Shown here in pieces: positions 8,823 through 18,599 of a stretch of DNA of 20,529 bases; position 1 is the stretch's first letter, and each line of letters begins with the position of its first letter. The stretch covers positions 2,063,417-2,083,945 of the forward strand of contig BFEA01000141.1 in assembly GCA_003427395.1 (NCBI GenBank). Reading direction: 5' to 3'. The stretch is from Chara braunii. Its lineage: Eukaryota > Streptophyta > Charophyceae > Charales > Characeae. The position numbers were made by a program, and so were the translations under genes. The notes below the pieces were generated by a model, which worked only from the letters and a program-made list of their open reading frames with translations, was not told the DNA's origin and ran no database searches.

Positions 8823-9690
8823 CACTATTCTTCATGCGTTACGATGGGTTATTGATTTTTGGGATAGTAAAGGATTTGTGGGTGTGATGGTCCGGAAACA
8901 AGGGAAGGCTGTAAGATTGACCAGAGAAAGAGGTGAGGAGGTGAGGAGGGATGGATCCTACTGAAGTTTTCTATTATTTTTTCGTACTTGATAATACCTT
9001 CATCTCTGCCTCTGGAGTTCTGTTACTGCAGGTGGTTGGTATCCCGATAGGGAAGTCAACCAGTCCGGCACTTGCCTGTCCACTGTGTGCCTTTAACGAG
9101 TCTACCTTCCTTTCGTCGCTTGGTGTGGATCGGAAGTTAGTTTGCGGATTTCGCATTGTTGATGACGTTTCCTTTTTCATTAAGTTCGTAAATGGCTGTG
9201 AAAAGTCGAAGCTGAAGGCCACTGAGATCTTTCTGCAGTTCCAGCAGTGTTACGGTGCCAACCTGGTTCTTGAAAGGACAAGTGATGGTGACTGTTGGGA
9301 TTTTGTGGGTTGTATACTGAAGATTTTGAAGAATCCTTGCAAATTGATTTGCGTAGCGGTTCACAAGAATCAGAGGGCAGAGATTAACGACCGTAACCTT
9401 TCAGAGTATTCAAGATTATTCTTCCTTCTCCAGCCGTCAACAGAAAATGGCGCTTATTATCTCTTTCCTTCACCGTGCGCTGTCCTTCACTACTGGGCCG
9501 GGCATGGAGCTTGCCTTCTTATTTACTCTAAAGGTTGAGTTGTGGAAACGTGGTTATCCTGATCATTTTGTGGACAATTCTCTTGTACTCTTTTCGACAA
9601 AGTTTGCTGGGTGTTGGGACCATTTGGCTTCCATTTCTTACACAGTGGAGTCTTGTTCTGTAGGGTATGTCAGATTTCGAGTAGGGGACC
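8823..9690 (+). pseudogene. Penelope-like reverse transcriptase fossil, part 3 (motifs B, C and thumb)
   Basis: Taken across the LTR B insertion site, the frame reads HNTILHALRWVIDFW, then DSKGFVGVMVRKQGKAVRLT. It shifts frame at about 8930-8950. From 8951 it has a variable segment, then motif B, GIPIGKSTSPALA (9038-9076), and motif C, RIVDDVSFF, with the catalytic pair Asp-Asp at 9161-9166 (the usual Tyr/Phe two residues before it is Ile). NLVLERTSDGDCWDFVGC corresponds to the motif D/E region. A further frameshift near 9440 leads to QQKMALIISFLHRA and LKVELWKRGYPDHFVDNSL, a thumb-like helix block. No GIY-YIG endonuclease motif is visible. Whether parts 2 and 3 come from one gene copy is uncertain, because both seem to reach the helix after motif A. 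Confidence 0.7.
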
Positions 9691-9784
9691 CTTTTGATTT
9701 GTCTGGTTCGTAATCAATTTATGGTCTTTGGCAGTTTTCAACTGGTGTGCAATGGTCTTTCCCCCTGCCTCGCTGGTTTTTTGC

Positions 9785-9990
9785 AGGGATTGAACTGATG
9801 ATCTCTTGGAAAGCTGTGAAGGACTGACCGAGCGTTCTAGTCTGGAATCCCTTCAAGGTCTTTGGCAGTTCTGGCCGGGTTTCGAACTGTTGTTTTTTGG
9901 AGAACTGTGAAGGACTGACACAGTGGGGTTCTGGCCGGGTTTTCGAATTAATGATGTTTTGAAGAGCTGTGTGGAACTGGCCGAGTTCCG
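9785..9990 (-). repeat. Three degenerate tRNA-like (SINE-like) units
   Basis: On the minus strand three related units appear, each with a segment like CTCGGTCAGTCCTTCACAGCT and, about 25-30 bases later, a B-box-like CAGTTCGAAACCCGGCCAG. The T-loop-like cores lie at about 9942-9947, 9881-9886 and 9789-9795. The layout resembles the D-loop to T-loop portion of a tRNA and suggests a tRNA-derived short interspersed element in tandem. The A-box match is weak and no full cloverleaf can be drawn, so this is not a tRNA gene. Confidence 0.35.
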
Positions 9991-10147
9991 GTGTCTTTAA
10001 ATGCTTGTTGTGGAGGTCAGTCAATGATATCAAGGGTTCAAAATGCTCTCGATTTTGGCCAAATAACAGAGCCCTTGTACTTTCTGAATGTTTTCTCCCG
10101 AGTTTTTGGTAAGATGAATTGTTGTTATGAACGGACCCGATGGTACT

Positions 10148-10251
10148 ACCTTCTCCCGAACATAACGCACCCTAAAAATGAACGTATCCAAGCTATATTT
10201 CAGGCCACATACAGCCAAAATGAGGGTGCGTTGTGTTCGGGGGAAGACGGT
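10148..10251. repeat. Long inverted repeat (hairpin)
   Basis: The left arm at 10148-10173 (CTCCCGAACATAACGCACCCT core) pairs with the right arm at 10223-10251 (AGGGTGCGTTGTGTTCGGG core), with only a couple of mismatches over about 26 positions and a loop near 50 bases. Outer bases (CTACC against GGTAG) extend the stem after a small bulge. It lies between the RT fossil and the ribozyme-bearing tandem units. Confidence 0.75.
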
Positions 10252-10573
10252 AGTCCGGAGGTCCTCGACATTTTCGAGGTGTAAAGACCGAAGGGTATCT
10301 TAGTCCTGAGGTCCAGTGTTCGACGCGGCTTGAAGACTGGTGTATCTCTGAGGTGTTTTTGAAGAGTTTACGACCGGAGGGTATTCTTAGTCCCGAGGTC
10401 CGGTGTTCGATGCGGCTTGGAGACTGGTGTAGCTGGGGGTTCTTTCTCCTTCTAGTCTCGAGTATGGTTTTCCCTGCCTAGGACTTGAATGTTCTGAAGG
10501 AGGCTCTAGGTCTTCGCCTACGCAGGTATTTAAGAGAGGTAGCTGCTTTTGAACAGTACCTTCGCGACCCAAA

Positions 10574-10618
10574 GACCCCTGAGGAGTGCTGTATGGTGGA
10601 CAGCTGAAACGTCGGGTC
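10574..10618 (+). ncRNA. Hammerhead ribozyme-like motif, copy 1
   Basis: Stem I is GACCC (10574-10578) with GGGTC (10614-10618), fully paired. The core CTGAGGA (10579-10585) fits CUGANGA. Stem II is GCTGT/ACAGC with a 7-base loop, closed by a G.U pair and one bulged base. GAAA (10606-10609) is followed by C-G and the GTC cleavage triplet (10611-10613). Stem III is the self-complementary ACGT, too short for a hairpin, so cleavage would need two strands to pair. This dimeric layout is known for Penelope-associated hammerheads. The G.U closing pair makes this copy the weaker of the two. Cleavage would follow 10613. Confidence 0.65.
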
Positions 10619-10892
10619 CATGCCGCCTGAGCTCCATGTTATTTTTTCACTCTGAGCCGTGTTCGGAAGAATCTGTATACATGCGTACGTTTTTTTCTTT
10701 CTTCTTTCCTTTCTTAGTCCCGAGGTCCGGTGTTTGATGCGGCTTGGAGACTGGTGTAGCTGGGGGTTCTTTCTCCTTCCTAGTCTCGAGTATGGTTTTC
10801 CCTGCCTAGGACTAGAATGTTCTGAAGGAGGCTTTAGGTCTTAGCCTACGCGGGTGTTTAGCTGTTTTTGAACAGTACCTCCGCGACCCAAA

Positions 10893-10937
10893 GACCCCTG
10901 AGGAGTGCTGTATGGCGGACAGCCGAAACGTCGGGTC
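10893..10937 (+). ncRNA. Hammerhead ribozyme-like motif, copy 2
   Basis: The layout matches copy 1: stem I GACCC (10893-10897) with GGGTC (10933-10937), core CTGAGGA (10898-10904), stem II GCTGT/ACAGC, GAAA (10925-10928) and triplet GTC (10930-10932). The two substitutions in stem II and its loop include T to C next to GAAA (10924), which restores the canonical G-C closing pair. The unpaired U after G10.1 remains a deviation from textbook hammerheads. Cleavage would follow 10932, so transcription through both copies could release an RNA of 319 bases, the spacing of the two sites. Confidence 0.68.
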
Positions 10938-11003
10938 CACGCCGCCTGAGCTTCATGTTATTTTTTCATTCTGAGTCGTGTTCGGGAGAATCTGTATACA
11001 TGC

Positions 11004-11098
11004 GTACGGTTTTTTCTTTCTTCTTTCCTTTCTTTCTTCTTTCCTTTCTTTCTCCTTTTCTCTTGTCTTTCTTCTTCCCTCCTTGTCTAATCTCCCTT
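11004..11098. repeat. Pyrimidine-rich tract
   Basis: TTTCTTCTTTCC is repeated several times and followed by TCTCCTTTTCTCTTG. It is an expanded form of the tail found at the end of each tandem unit. No gene is visible from here to the exon at 11355. Confidence 0.7.
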
Positions 11099-11276
11099 CT
11101 TATGAATGGGAATGCTTTTCACGGATTGATGCTTGGTGTGGATCTGATTGTTTGGGTCCCCTTGTTTTTGCAAGTACTGCGCATGTTTGCTAGGTTTTGC
11201 TGCTCAATGATGACTATTGTATCTACAATCTACACCTCTTCTTTGTTGTAGATAGTGGAGTTTGCAACTGCGGTAG

Positions 11277-12670
<1,394 letters not shown>

Positions 12671-12672
12671 AA

Positions 12673-13060
12673 TCATAGTAATAATATCCAAGTACATCTC
12701 AGTGACTGGAGAGATTGACCGCAATCAATGATGACAAGTGGTACCCCCTCGTGGATGAGTTCAGCCGTCTGGGACTCCACCTCTGGTGCATGTTGCTCGT
12801 CCTCCTCATTAAGGACCCGTGTTGCAATAGACTCTTGGACCACATAGCCCATAACCAGTGATGCTGCTGGGTCAATCTTCAGGATGTCGGCCATGCACGG
12901 ACAATCTCGTCATCAGCCACGCTCCTGAGATACAACTCTTCAGCCAAGGGGATATCGTCTGTAGCTCCAATCAAAATCTTGATACCTCAAGGAAACGATC
13001 TCCACAAAGCGGCCTGCATAGCAACATCCACACCGATTATATCATTGTACCCATCCTCTA
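12673..13060 (-). pseudogene. Unrecognised protein-coding remnant, frameshifted
   Basis: On the minus strand a frame from 12894 begins MADILKIDPAASLVMGYVVQ and continues with the acidic stretch NEEDEQHAPEVESQTAELI and GVPLVIID. The sequence just upstream (to about 13060), in one or two other frames, reads DGYNDIIGVDVAMQAALW and ILIGATDDIPLAEELYLRS with VADDEIVRAW. Together these look like one soluble protein of over 120 residues broken by frameshifts. I do not recognise the family. Residue composition and the alpha-helical look are what suggest real coding origin. It may be a fragment of a retrotransposon polyprotein or a host pseudogene. Confidence 0.35.
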
Positions 13061-13690
13061 GGTAGGGGACCGCCCCCTCACCTTTGGAGGGGCAACTTCC
13101 TCAGACTTCGGCTCACCGGACATATAGTAATGGAATCAATCTCCCTCAAGTAGGTAATGTGCCAGAAGGTATGCAATCCATCGTACTGCTCTCCGCCGCC
13201 GCCACTTCCTGGTATCCAGTGTCACAACCCTCAATACAGGCGAACCCAACACAAAACATAAATCAGATCAGTCCCTGTGAGTGTCTAGTCATCGTCACTC
13301 ACATTGCAAGGGTTCAGGTCTGACTCGTCTGTCTTTGATCTCTGCAAGCTTGTGGTCACAGGAAGTCCTGACTTAGCCACTTCGCTCCTGAGTCACCGGT
13401 GTCGCCTCCTAGTCATTCCACTGCTCGTGCTAAGTGGGTTTGGTTTGCAGCCCTCGGAGTCAAAGAGAGCTCCACCAGGTGTTGAAGGGATGTGAGGGAA
13501 TACCACATGCAACCAGTTATCCCTCCAATATCTCTGCCTGTGAAAAGGTTGCACCCTTCACTCCCTTCTCAGCCCCTTTCACCCAGTAGGTGACTACCAA
13601 TGGGTGCCTCGAGGTGAGGCATTCATTGGCTCTGACAATAAGTGTCTGGTGTCATGTGTAGTCATATCTGAACTCAATCAGCTTGCCTCA
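13061..13690. other. No recognisable gene
   Basis: Open frames of 60-79 codons on the plus strand lack known motifs. On the minus strand SGEPKSEEVAPPKVRGR (about 13080-13130) may continue the remnant downstream. Beyond that I see nothing supportable. Confidence 0.4.
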
Positions 13691-14450
13691 CTTTGGGGCG
13701 GTAGTGCGCTGACAAGCCAGCTTGACTTGCTTGAACAGCAACCAGGTGTGGGAAGGCCTTCCTGAGGTCCGACCACACTTAAGTGAGTCTGGCTGATTAG
13801 CAACAATCCAGGATAGAGGTCCACCTTAGTGGGCCCTACTGGGTGGCAACAACGCAAGGTAAAGGTTCGCCCGAGTGAACCCAACCGAACAGCAATGATG
13901 TAGTACAGGGGGCCTTCCAAAATAGACTCGATACTCGTCAATCCAAGGATAATTAAATCTGTCTGATTGTGCTTGGCCAAATCATCAATCGATCAGAGTG
14001 GATGTGGCCCGCGTGGATGGGCCCGGCAGCAGCAACAATCTCAGCAAAAAAGGGCCCACCTGAATGGGCACAACTAGCAGCAACACAAATAAATGATGGC
14101 TCGCCTGAATGGGCCTGGCTAACGGCAATTCTTGGAAAAGCAAGAGCCCGCCTGACTGGGCCCAGTCAGCAGCAACTGGGAGGAAAACAAGGGTCTGCCT
14201 GAGTGTTCCTGGCCAGCAGCAACTGGGGGGGAAGTAAGGGCCCGCCTGAATGGGCCCGGCTGATCAGCAACTCTAAATAAATGGGGTCCGCCTGAATGGG
14301 CCCGGCGAGCAGCAACTCAGGAAAATAAGGGCCCAGCTGAATGAGCCGGCGGACCAGCAACTCGAAGTAAACGGGGTTGCCTGAATAGGCTCAGCTAGCA
14401 GCAACACGCATGAGGGCCCGCCTGAGTGGGCCTGGCCAGCAGTAATCACC
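13690..14450. repeat. Minisatellite 1, about 45-48-bp units
   Basis: About ten units between 13990 and 14450 follow the pattern (A/G)GGGCCCGCCTGAATGGGC-CCGGC-nAGCAGCAACT-nnn-AAATAA. AGCAAC-type words lie roughly every 45 bases (about 14031, 14073, 14172, 14217, 14266, 14312, 14357, 14399). More diverged units (TTAGTGGGCCCTACTGGGTGGCAACAA, CGAGTGAACCCAACCGAACAGCAATG) extend it back to about 13690. Each unit holds a GCC...GGC palindromic half. The open frames across it (up to 100 codons) are repeat artefacts. Confidence 0.85.
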
Positions 14451-14544
14451 GTAACAGCAAGAGATGAACCATATTTACTGGATCACCAGGGCCTGATCTA
14501 CAGATTGCCAGGTTAGCAAGGGCTGTGTACTGCAAATCAAAGGA

Positions 14545-14695
14545 TGTGCATGAAATAAACTGCATTTCCCGTCCGCGCTGGGACTGAGCTACGATTACCG
14601 TTGACACAGGGACTAGACTACAGTTACCAGGACAGCAAGGACCAGACTGCAGTTACCGATAAAGAAGTAGCAAGCGTCTGACTGCAGTCCCAACT
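14545..14695. repeat. Minisatellite 2, about 30-bp units
   Basis: About four or five units follow GGGACTAGACTACAGTTACC-nnnACAGCA, for example GGGACTGAGCTACGATTACC at about 14580, GGGACTAGACTACAGTTACC at about 14610 and GGACCAGACTGCAGTTACC at about 14638. A weaker relative, GGGCCTGATCTACAGATTGCC, lies at about 14489. Confidence 0.7.
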
Positions 14696-14775
14696 CAACT
14701 CTAATCAGGTTCGAATTGAACGTCATACCAAAGGCGTGACCATGTTGAGATTGTGCACCGCAACAACCATCACTC

Positions 14776-14990
14776 GAGTCAGGTTCAGTCATGTGCGGCA
14801 GCAGTACTCTACATACACACCTGGCTCTAATCGTGCGCTTATGGAGTATCCCACTCGTGGACCAGGTTCAGGTTGTGTGCTGCAGCAGTGCCTTGCCTAC
14901 AGACCAGGTTTGGATCGCGTGGTGCAACAGTATCTCGCTTGTAGATCCAGCTCAGATTGTGCGGTGCAGCAACACTACTTCAAAATCGGC
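14776..14990. repeat. Minisatellite 3, about 42-bp units
   Basis: Five units follow ACCAGGTTCAGGTTGTG-(T/C)GGTGCAGCAGT-nnnnTCGCCTACAG. The best pair are ACCAGGTTCAGGTTGTGTGC (about 14862) and ACCAGGTTTGGATCGCGTGG (about 14903). The unit length of 42 is a multiple of three, which explains the repetitive open frames on both strands here. Confidence 0.75.
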
Positions 14991-15329
14991 AGAGTTGGGC
15001 CAATCTAACCTGCACATACCTACAGAATCACAGAGTCGAACCACGCGAGTTTGCTCTTTCGTACAGGATCAAGGGATTAAACCACACTAGCCTGCACGCG
15101 GCCGCAAGCAAGAGGGGGACAGACTGCACGAGCCAGAGCGCACTTGCGGAACGGCAAGGGCAAACTGCTCGGGACTGTGCACCCACAGATCGGTGGGGGT
15201 TGGCTGCGTGCATCTTCGCATAGTTGCGAATCGGTGAAAACAGGGCGTGCGCCTCTGCAAGCACTTGCCAATCAGCAGAGATGGGTCGTGCACACTCACG
15301 TGCACTCGCAGACCATCAGAGAGGACATT

Positions 15330-15880
15330 GTGCGCGCTTCCAGATCAGCAAGGAGGAACCTTGTGTGCATGCTTGCAGTTTTTTATCAGTGAGGACGAGC
15401 CAGATCAGCGAGGATGAGCCGTCCGCGCCTGCTATCACCTCCAGATCAGTGAGGATGAGCTGTGTGAGCATGCGCACACTTGCATATCAGATCAGCAAGT
15501 ATGAGCTGCGCACGCGTGCTCGCACTTCCAGATCAGTGAGGACGAGCCGTGCAACCCCGCGCGAAATTCCAGATCAGCGAGGATGAGCCGTGCGAGCCTG
15601 TGCACACTTCCTGATCAAGGAGGACGAGTCGTGCGAGCCGGCGCGCATTTCCAGATCAGCGACGACGAGCCAGATCAGTGAGGATGGGCTGTGCGTTTCT
15701 GCGTGCACTTCCAGATCACCAAGGGCAAGCCAGATCAGCGAGGACGAGCCAGATCAGCAAGGGTGGGCCGCGTGAGCCTGCATGCACTTCCCAATCAGCG
15801 AGGACGGGCCAGATCAGCGAGTATGAGCCGCACGTGCGTGCGCACACTTCCAGATCAGCGAGGACAAGCCGCACACACCC
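15330..15880. repeat. Minisatellite 4, about 41-bp units with 20-bp half-units
   Basis: CAGATCAG(C/T)GAGGA(T/C)GAGCC recurs about fifteen times (for example near 15401, 15436, 15530, 15571, 15651, 15671, 15731, 15751, 15811 and 15851). It alternates with GTGCGAGCCTGCGCGCACTTC spacers. In places (15651-15690 and 15721-15765) the spacer is missing and the core repeats every 20 bases. The preceding 15010-15330 holds more diverged copies. Arginine- and serine-rich frames through it are repeat artefacts. Confidence 0.85.
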
Positions 15881-15889
15881 ATCTGCCGA

Positions 15890-16990
15890 TAGACAAGGTA
15901 AAAGCCTTGGACTTGGGCATGGACGGGGGTAGGATAGTGGAGGGGACATGAACAGGAGCTCAGCAAAGGAGATCATCCTTGACAGGTGGGAGCAGAGGAA
16001 CGAGAGGAGAACGAAAAGGAAGTTCTTGAGGGAAAAAAAGGAGGTGGATAGAGATGGCAGCGGGCCCAAGCCAGCGGCCTGACCACTGCGAGCAGCCGCG
16101 ACAACATGCCCCTCCTACGTCTTCTGAACTTGCTCTCGTCACGCCTCGCTCCTTCCTGCTCCTCCGTGCAGGCATCTGGAACAGCAACGCCCACTCCGTC
16201 TCTCCAAAGAATTTTGCCAGTGTTTCCATGTAGTTTCCGTCCTGCCAATCACTGGTCCCACCCGTCCTTATATAGTGGAGAGACCAAGTCATCGGCCAAT
16301 TGGTTGGTCCCAAGCTGCACTCTCCCATGCACTGTGGCTGGTACCAGTCGCGTTCTAAAATTAGTACGGGACTGCACTAATTATGGAATGGGATTGGGAC
16401 AAGCCCAGTCTATGGGACCCGAACAGTTGGGCCTGTCCTAAACATAAACCGGGCCTGTGCTATTTTTAGTGGGGGGCTAGGACAGGCCCGATCCCAGAAA
16501 CCGAAGAGTTTTTTGCCTTTTTGAAACTCAACCATGACTCAGACGTAGATGTTCCTTTTTTTGTCCTTTGGCTGGCGGCTCCAGCCATTTTAGTGCAGTA
16601 GCACTCTTCTGAAGTCTTTGGAATGTCCTTGGAAAGGTAGTGGCCGTTTTAAACGAGGAACGCAAAAGGACAGTCAGACACTGGGGAAGGCATTCTGCCT
16701 TGCGCTGGCTTGATGCGTGTGTTGTATCGTGAGGCTACTGGAGTGTGATGCTGGTGCCAGATGCTGCAGGAGGGCGCCAGCTTCGAGGGAGATTTTGTTG
16801 GTGCGGCCAAGCCGCATAGCTGTAGACTAGGTGATGAGGTTTGGCGAGGAGGATGATTAGGGCTGTGAGACTGATGGGAGATGAAGAGAAGCTTACCAGG
16901 ACTTTCCTGGCGACAACGTGTGAGATCTGCTGCTGGTCTCCACGAAGGTGAGAAAGGGCTATGCCATCCATATTTCAGTGCTGATGTGGA
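15890..16990. other. Region without a recognised gene
   Basis: The only open frames above 100 codons overlap each other on both strands at 15960-16441 and match no family I know. A TATATAAG word on the minus strand (16267-16274) and the GGGCC-rich inverted repeat described separately are the only structured elements. The block GGAAAGGTAGTGGCCGTTTTAAAC lies at about 16633. Confidence 0.4.
16429..16489. repeat. Inverted repeat GGGCCTGTCCTA / TAGGACAGGCCC
   Basis: Perfect 12-bp arms (16429-16440 and 16478-16489) are separated by 37 bases. Further copies of the same word, GGGACAAGCCC (about 16397) and GGGCCTGTGC (16451), sit between and beside them. Confidence 0.8.
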
Positions 16991-16993
16991 GAG

Positions 16994-17135
16994 AGGATGG
17001 GTGCCCTTCTATGATTTGCACGGTAATTGGACATCAGAGGAGGATGAGTGCCCTTCTATGATTCGCACGCTAATTGGACATCAGAGGAGGATGAGTGCCC
17101 TTCTATGATCTGCACGGTAATTGGACATCAGAGGG
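16994..17135 (+). repeat. 47-bp tandem repeat, three units
   Basis: GAGGATG(A/G)GTGCCCTTCTATGAT followed by GCACG(G/C)TAATTGGACATCAGAG is repeated with starts of GTGCCC at 17001, 17048 and 17095. The units are nearly identical (two or three changes), so this is a recent amplification. The region 17136-17590 after it contains no gene I can support. Confidence 0.9.
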
Positions 17136-17592
17136 AACATGCATTGCTGAGGATAGGGGAGAAGCCCAAAGTGGAAGTGGGAGAGAGAGAGGCATGCATG
17201 TACTATTGATTACTATTGAGAGTCTCCTCGTCTTCTCCGTCTTTGCTCTCCTCTTTCTCTCCTCTCATGCTCTTCCTTGATGGGACGATGCTCCTGAAAT
17301 GTGCATATGATCAAGACGTGGAGTTGTAATTGGTTTCGGAGACTTCATGAGGTGCGCAGGGTCCAGACTTCTATTGCATTGCTGACTGGCTTCTGAATGA
17401 GACTTGGTTCATAATAATTTGTTATCAGAGCGATATTCTCCTACCTTGCCGTGCGCTACTGATTATGACATGTAGAGATGATGATGATGGCGATGATGAT
17501 GATGCGATGGTTGTCTGCCGTGGAGAAGAAGAGCGGCATTATCGTTATTATTATTTGCTGCTTGATACTACATCGGCGAGAAGAGAAATTTA

Positions 17593-17995
17593 GTGCCACA
17601 TGGCAGTATATTGCTAACGTGGCACTGGGATGAGAGACTGGCGAGAAAGGAAGGAGTGCTGACATGGCATACTTCAGACCTGATGATGAGGTTGGTTGCC
17701 TTGCTGAAGTGACGCACTGTCAGAGTGACGTGGCAGCTATTGAGCAGGAGACAGCTTCCTCATGTTGACGTGGCAGGCAGCCCCACACAGGTGCTGATGT
17801 GGCACCTCCCTGAAGAGAAGCGAGGTACCATTATTGACACGCCATCTTATGAAGTAACTTTTTGAACGGGTTCCTTCTTGAAGACAAGGTGGTATACCCC
17901 TGCTGATGTGGCACATCCCGAGCCCATGACGTGCTGACATGGCACATTTCTTCTGACGTGGCAGACTTGTGGGCACTGCTAAGCCAATGTGGCTA
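17593..17995 (+). repeat. Cluster of GCTGACGTGGCA-like words
   Basis: About ten copies of TGA(C/T)(G/A)TGGCA or close variants occur in 400 bases: near 17594, 17614, 17658, 17726, 17766, 17794, 17902, 17934, 17954 and 17984. Spacing is irregular. TGACGTGGC is a known core for plant bZIP factors, so these could be regulatory sites or remains of a very short satellite. No coding sequence is associated. The region 17996-18600 beyond it shows nothing recognisable. Confidence 0.6.
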
Positions 17996-18599
17996 GCTGC
18001 TGACACAAGGAAGTACAGGCTGGTGGAGAGAAGCCTTGCATGCATGGGAATCAGGCAGGCGGTGCAGCGGAAGTTAAGGCTGAGTGCCATGCGCCTGGAC
18101 ATGTCTGGTCACACAGACATCTGCAAGCGGACAGTGGGAGCAGCAGCAGCTAACGGTTGTCTGATTGTTGTGTGTTGTTGCTATTACTTGCCTACGTACC
18201 TGCGTTTTGTGGATGTTTGCCAAACTAACCATTGTTGTGCTGTCTTGATCCCACTGGCTGTGGCTTAGGAACCTGCAGTCTCTCAAACTAGAATATCGTC
18301 CGTCATAATTAGCAGGCAGAACAGAAATAAGAATAGAAAGATTGAGAAAAATTGTGATTGTATTTCTGATTCATTTATTTATTTTCATTTCCTCATTTTC
18401 TGAAATTCGTTTGTAGGTGAGGCCGTGGAATTTATTGTATGGCATTCTCATCCGCAGACATGGCCTCCCTTTGGAGACGCTTGCAGGCATCCATTCTGAC
18501 CCAATTCACCCCTCTTCTTTTTCTTCCCCATCTCTTTCACTTTCTTTGCTGATCACTGAAGACAAGGGTGCAGATTGATGCACGACACTCGTTGCACTG

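Larger units (their letters stand above)
10292..11037 (+). repeat. Head-to-tail tandem repeat carrying hammerhead motifs
   Basis: There are two full units, 10384-10710 and 10711-about 11037, and a truncated copy at about 10292-10345. The units share TTCTTAGTCCCGAGGTCCGGTGTT(C/T)GATGCGG, CTGGTGTAGCTGGGGG, the TCTCGAGTATGGTTTTCCCTGCC block, the ribozyme core and GAATCTGTATACATGCGTACG. The first has about a dozen extra bases (AGAGAGGTAGC region, near 10533). They end in a TTTTCTTTCTTC pyrimidine tail. Tandem terminal repeats (pLTRs) that contain hammerhead ribozymes are a known trait of Penelope-like elements. The position downstream of the RT fossil fits that, but I infer the link from proximity. 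Confidence 0.8.

Noticed and set aside
9785-9990. Functional tRNA gene
   Set aside because: No complete cloverleaf, weak A box, no acceptor stem; kept only as a tRNA-like repeat.
15330-15880. CRISPR-like array of regularly spaced repeats
   Set aside because: Spacers are themselves repeats, unit length varies, and the context is eukaryotic.
13678-15932. Many open frames of 60-120 codons on both strands
   Set aside because: Artefacts of minisatellite periodicity; low-complexity Arg/Ser/Pro-rich translations.
15960-16328. 122-codon minus-strand frame near a TATATAAG word
   Set aside because: No recognisable motif; the ATG lies upstream of the TATA-like word and other long frames overlap it, so I cannot call it a gene.
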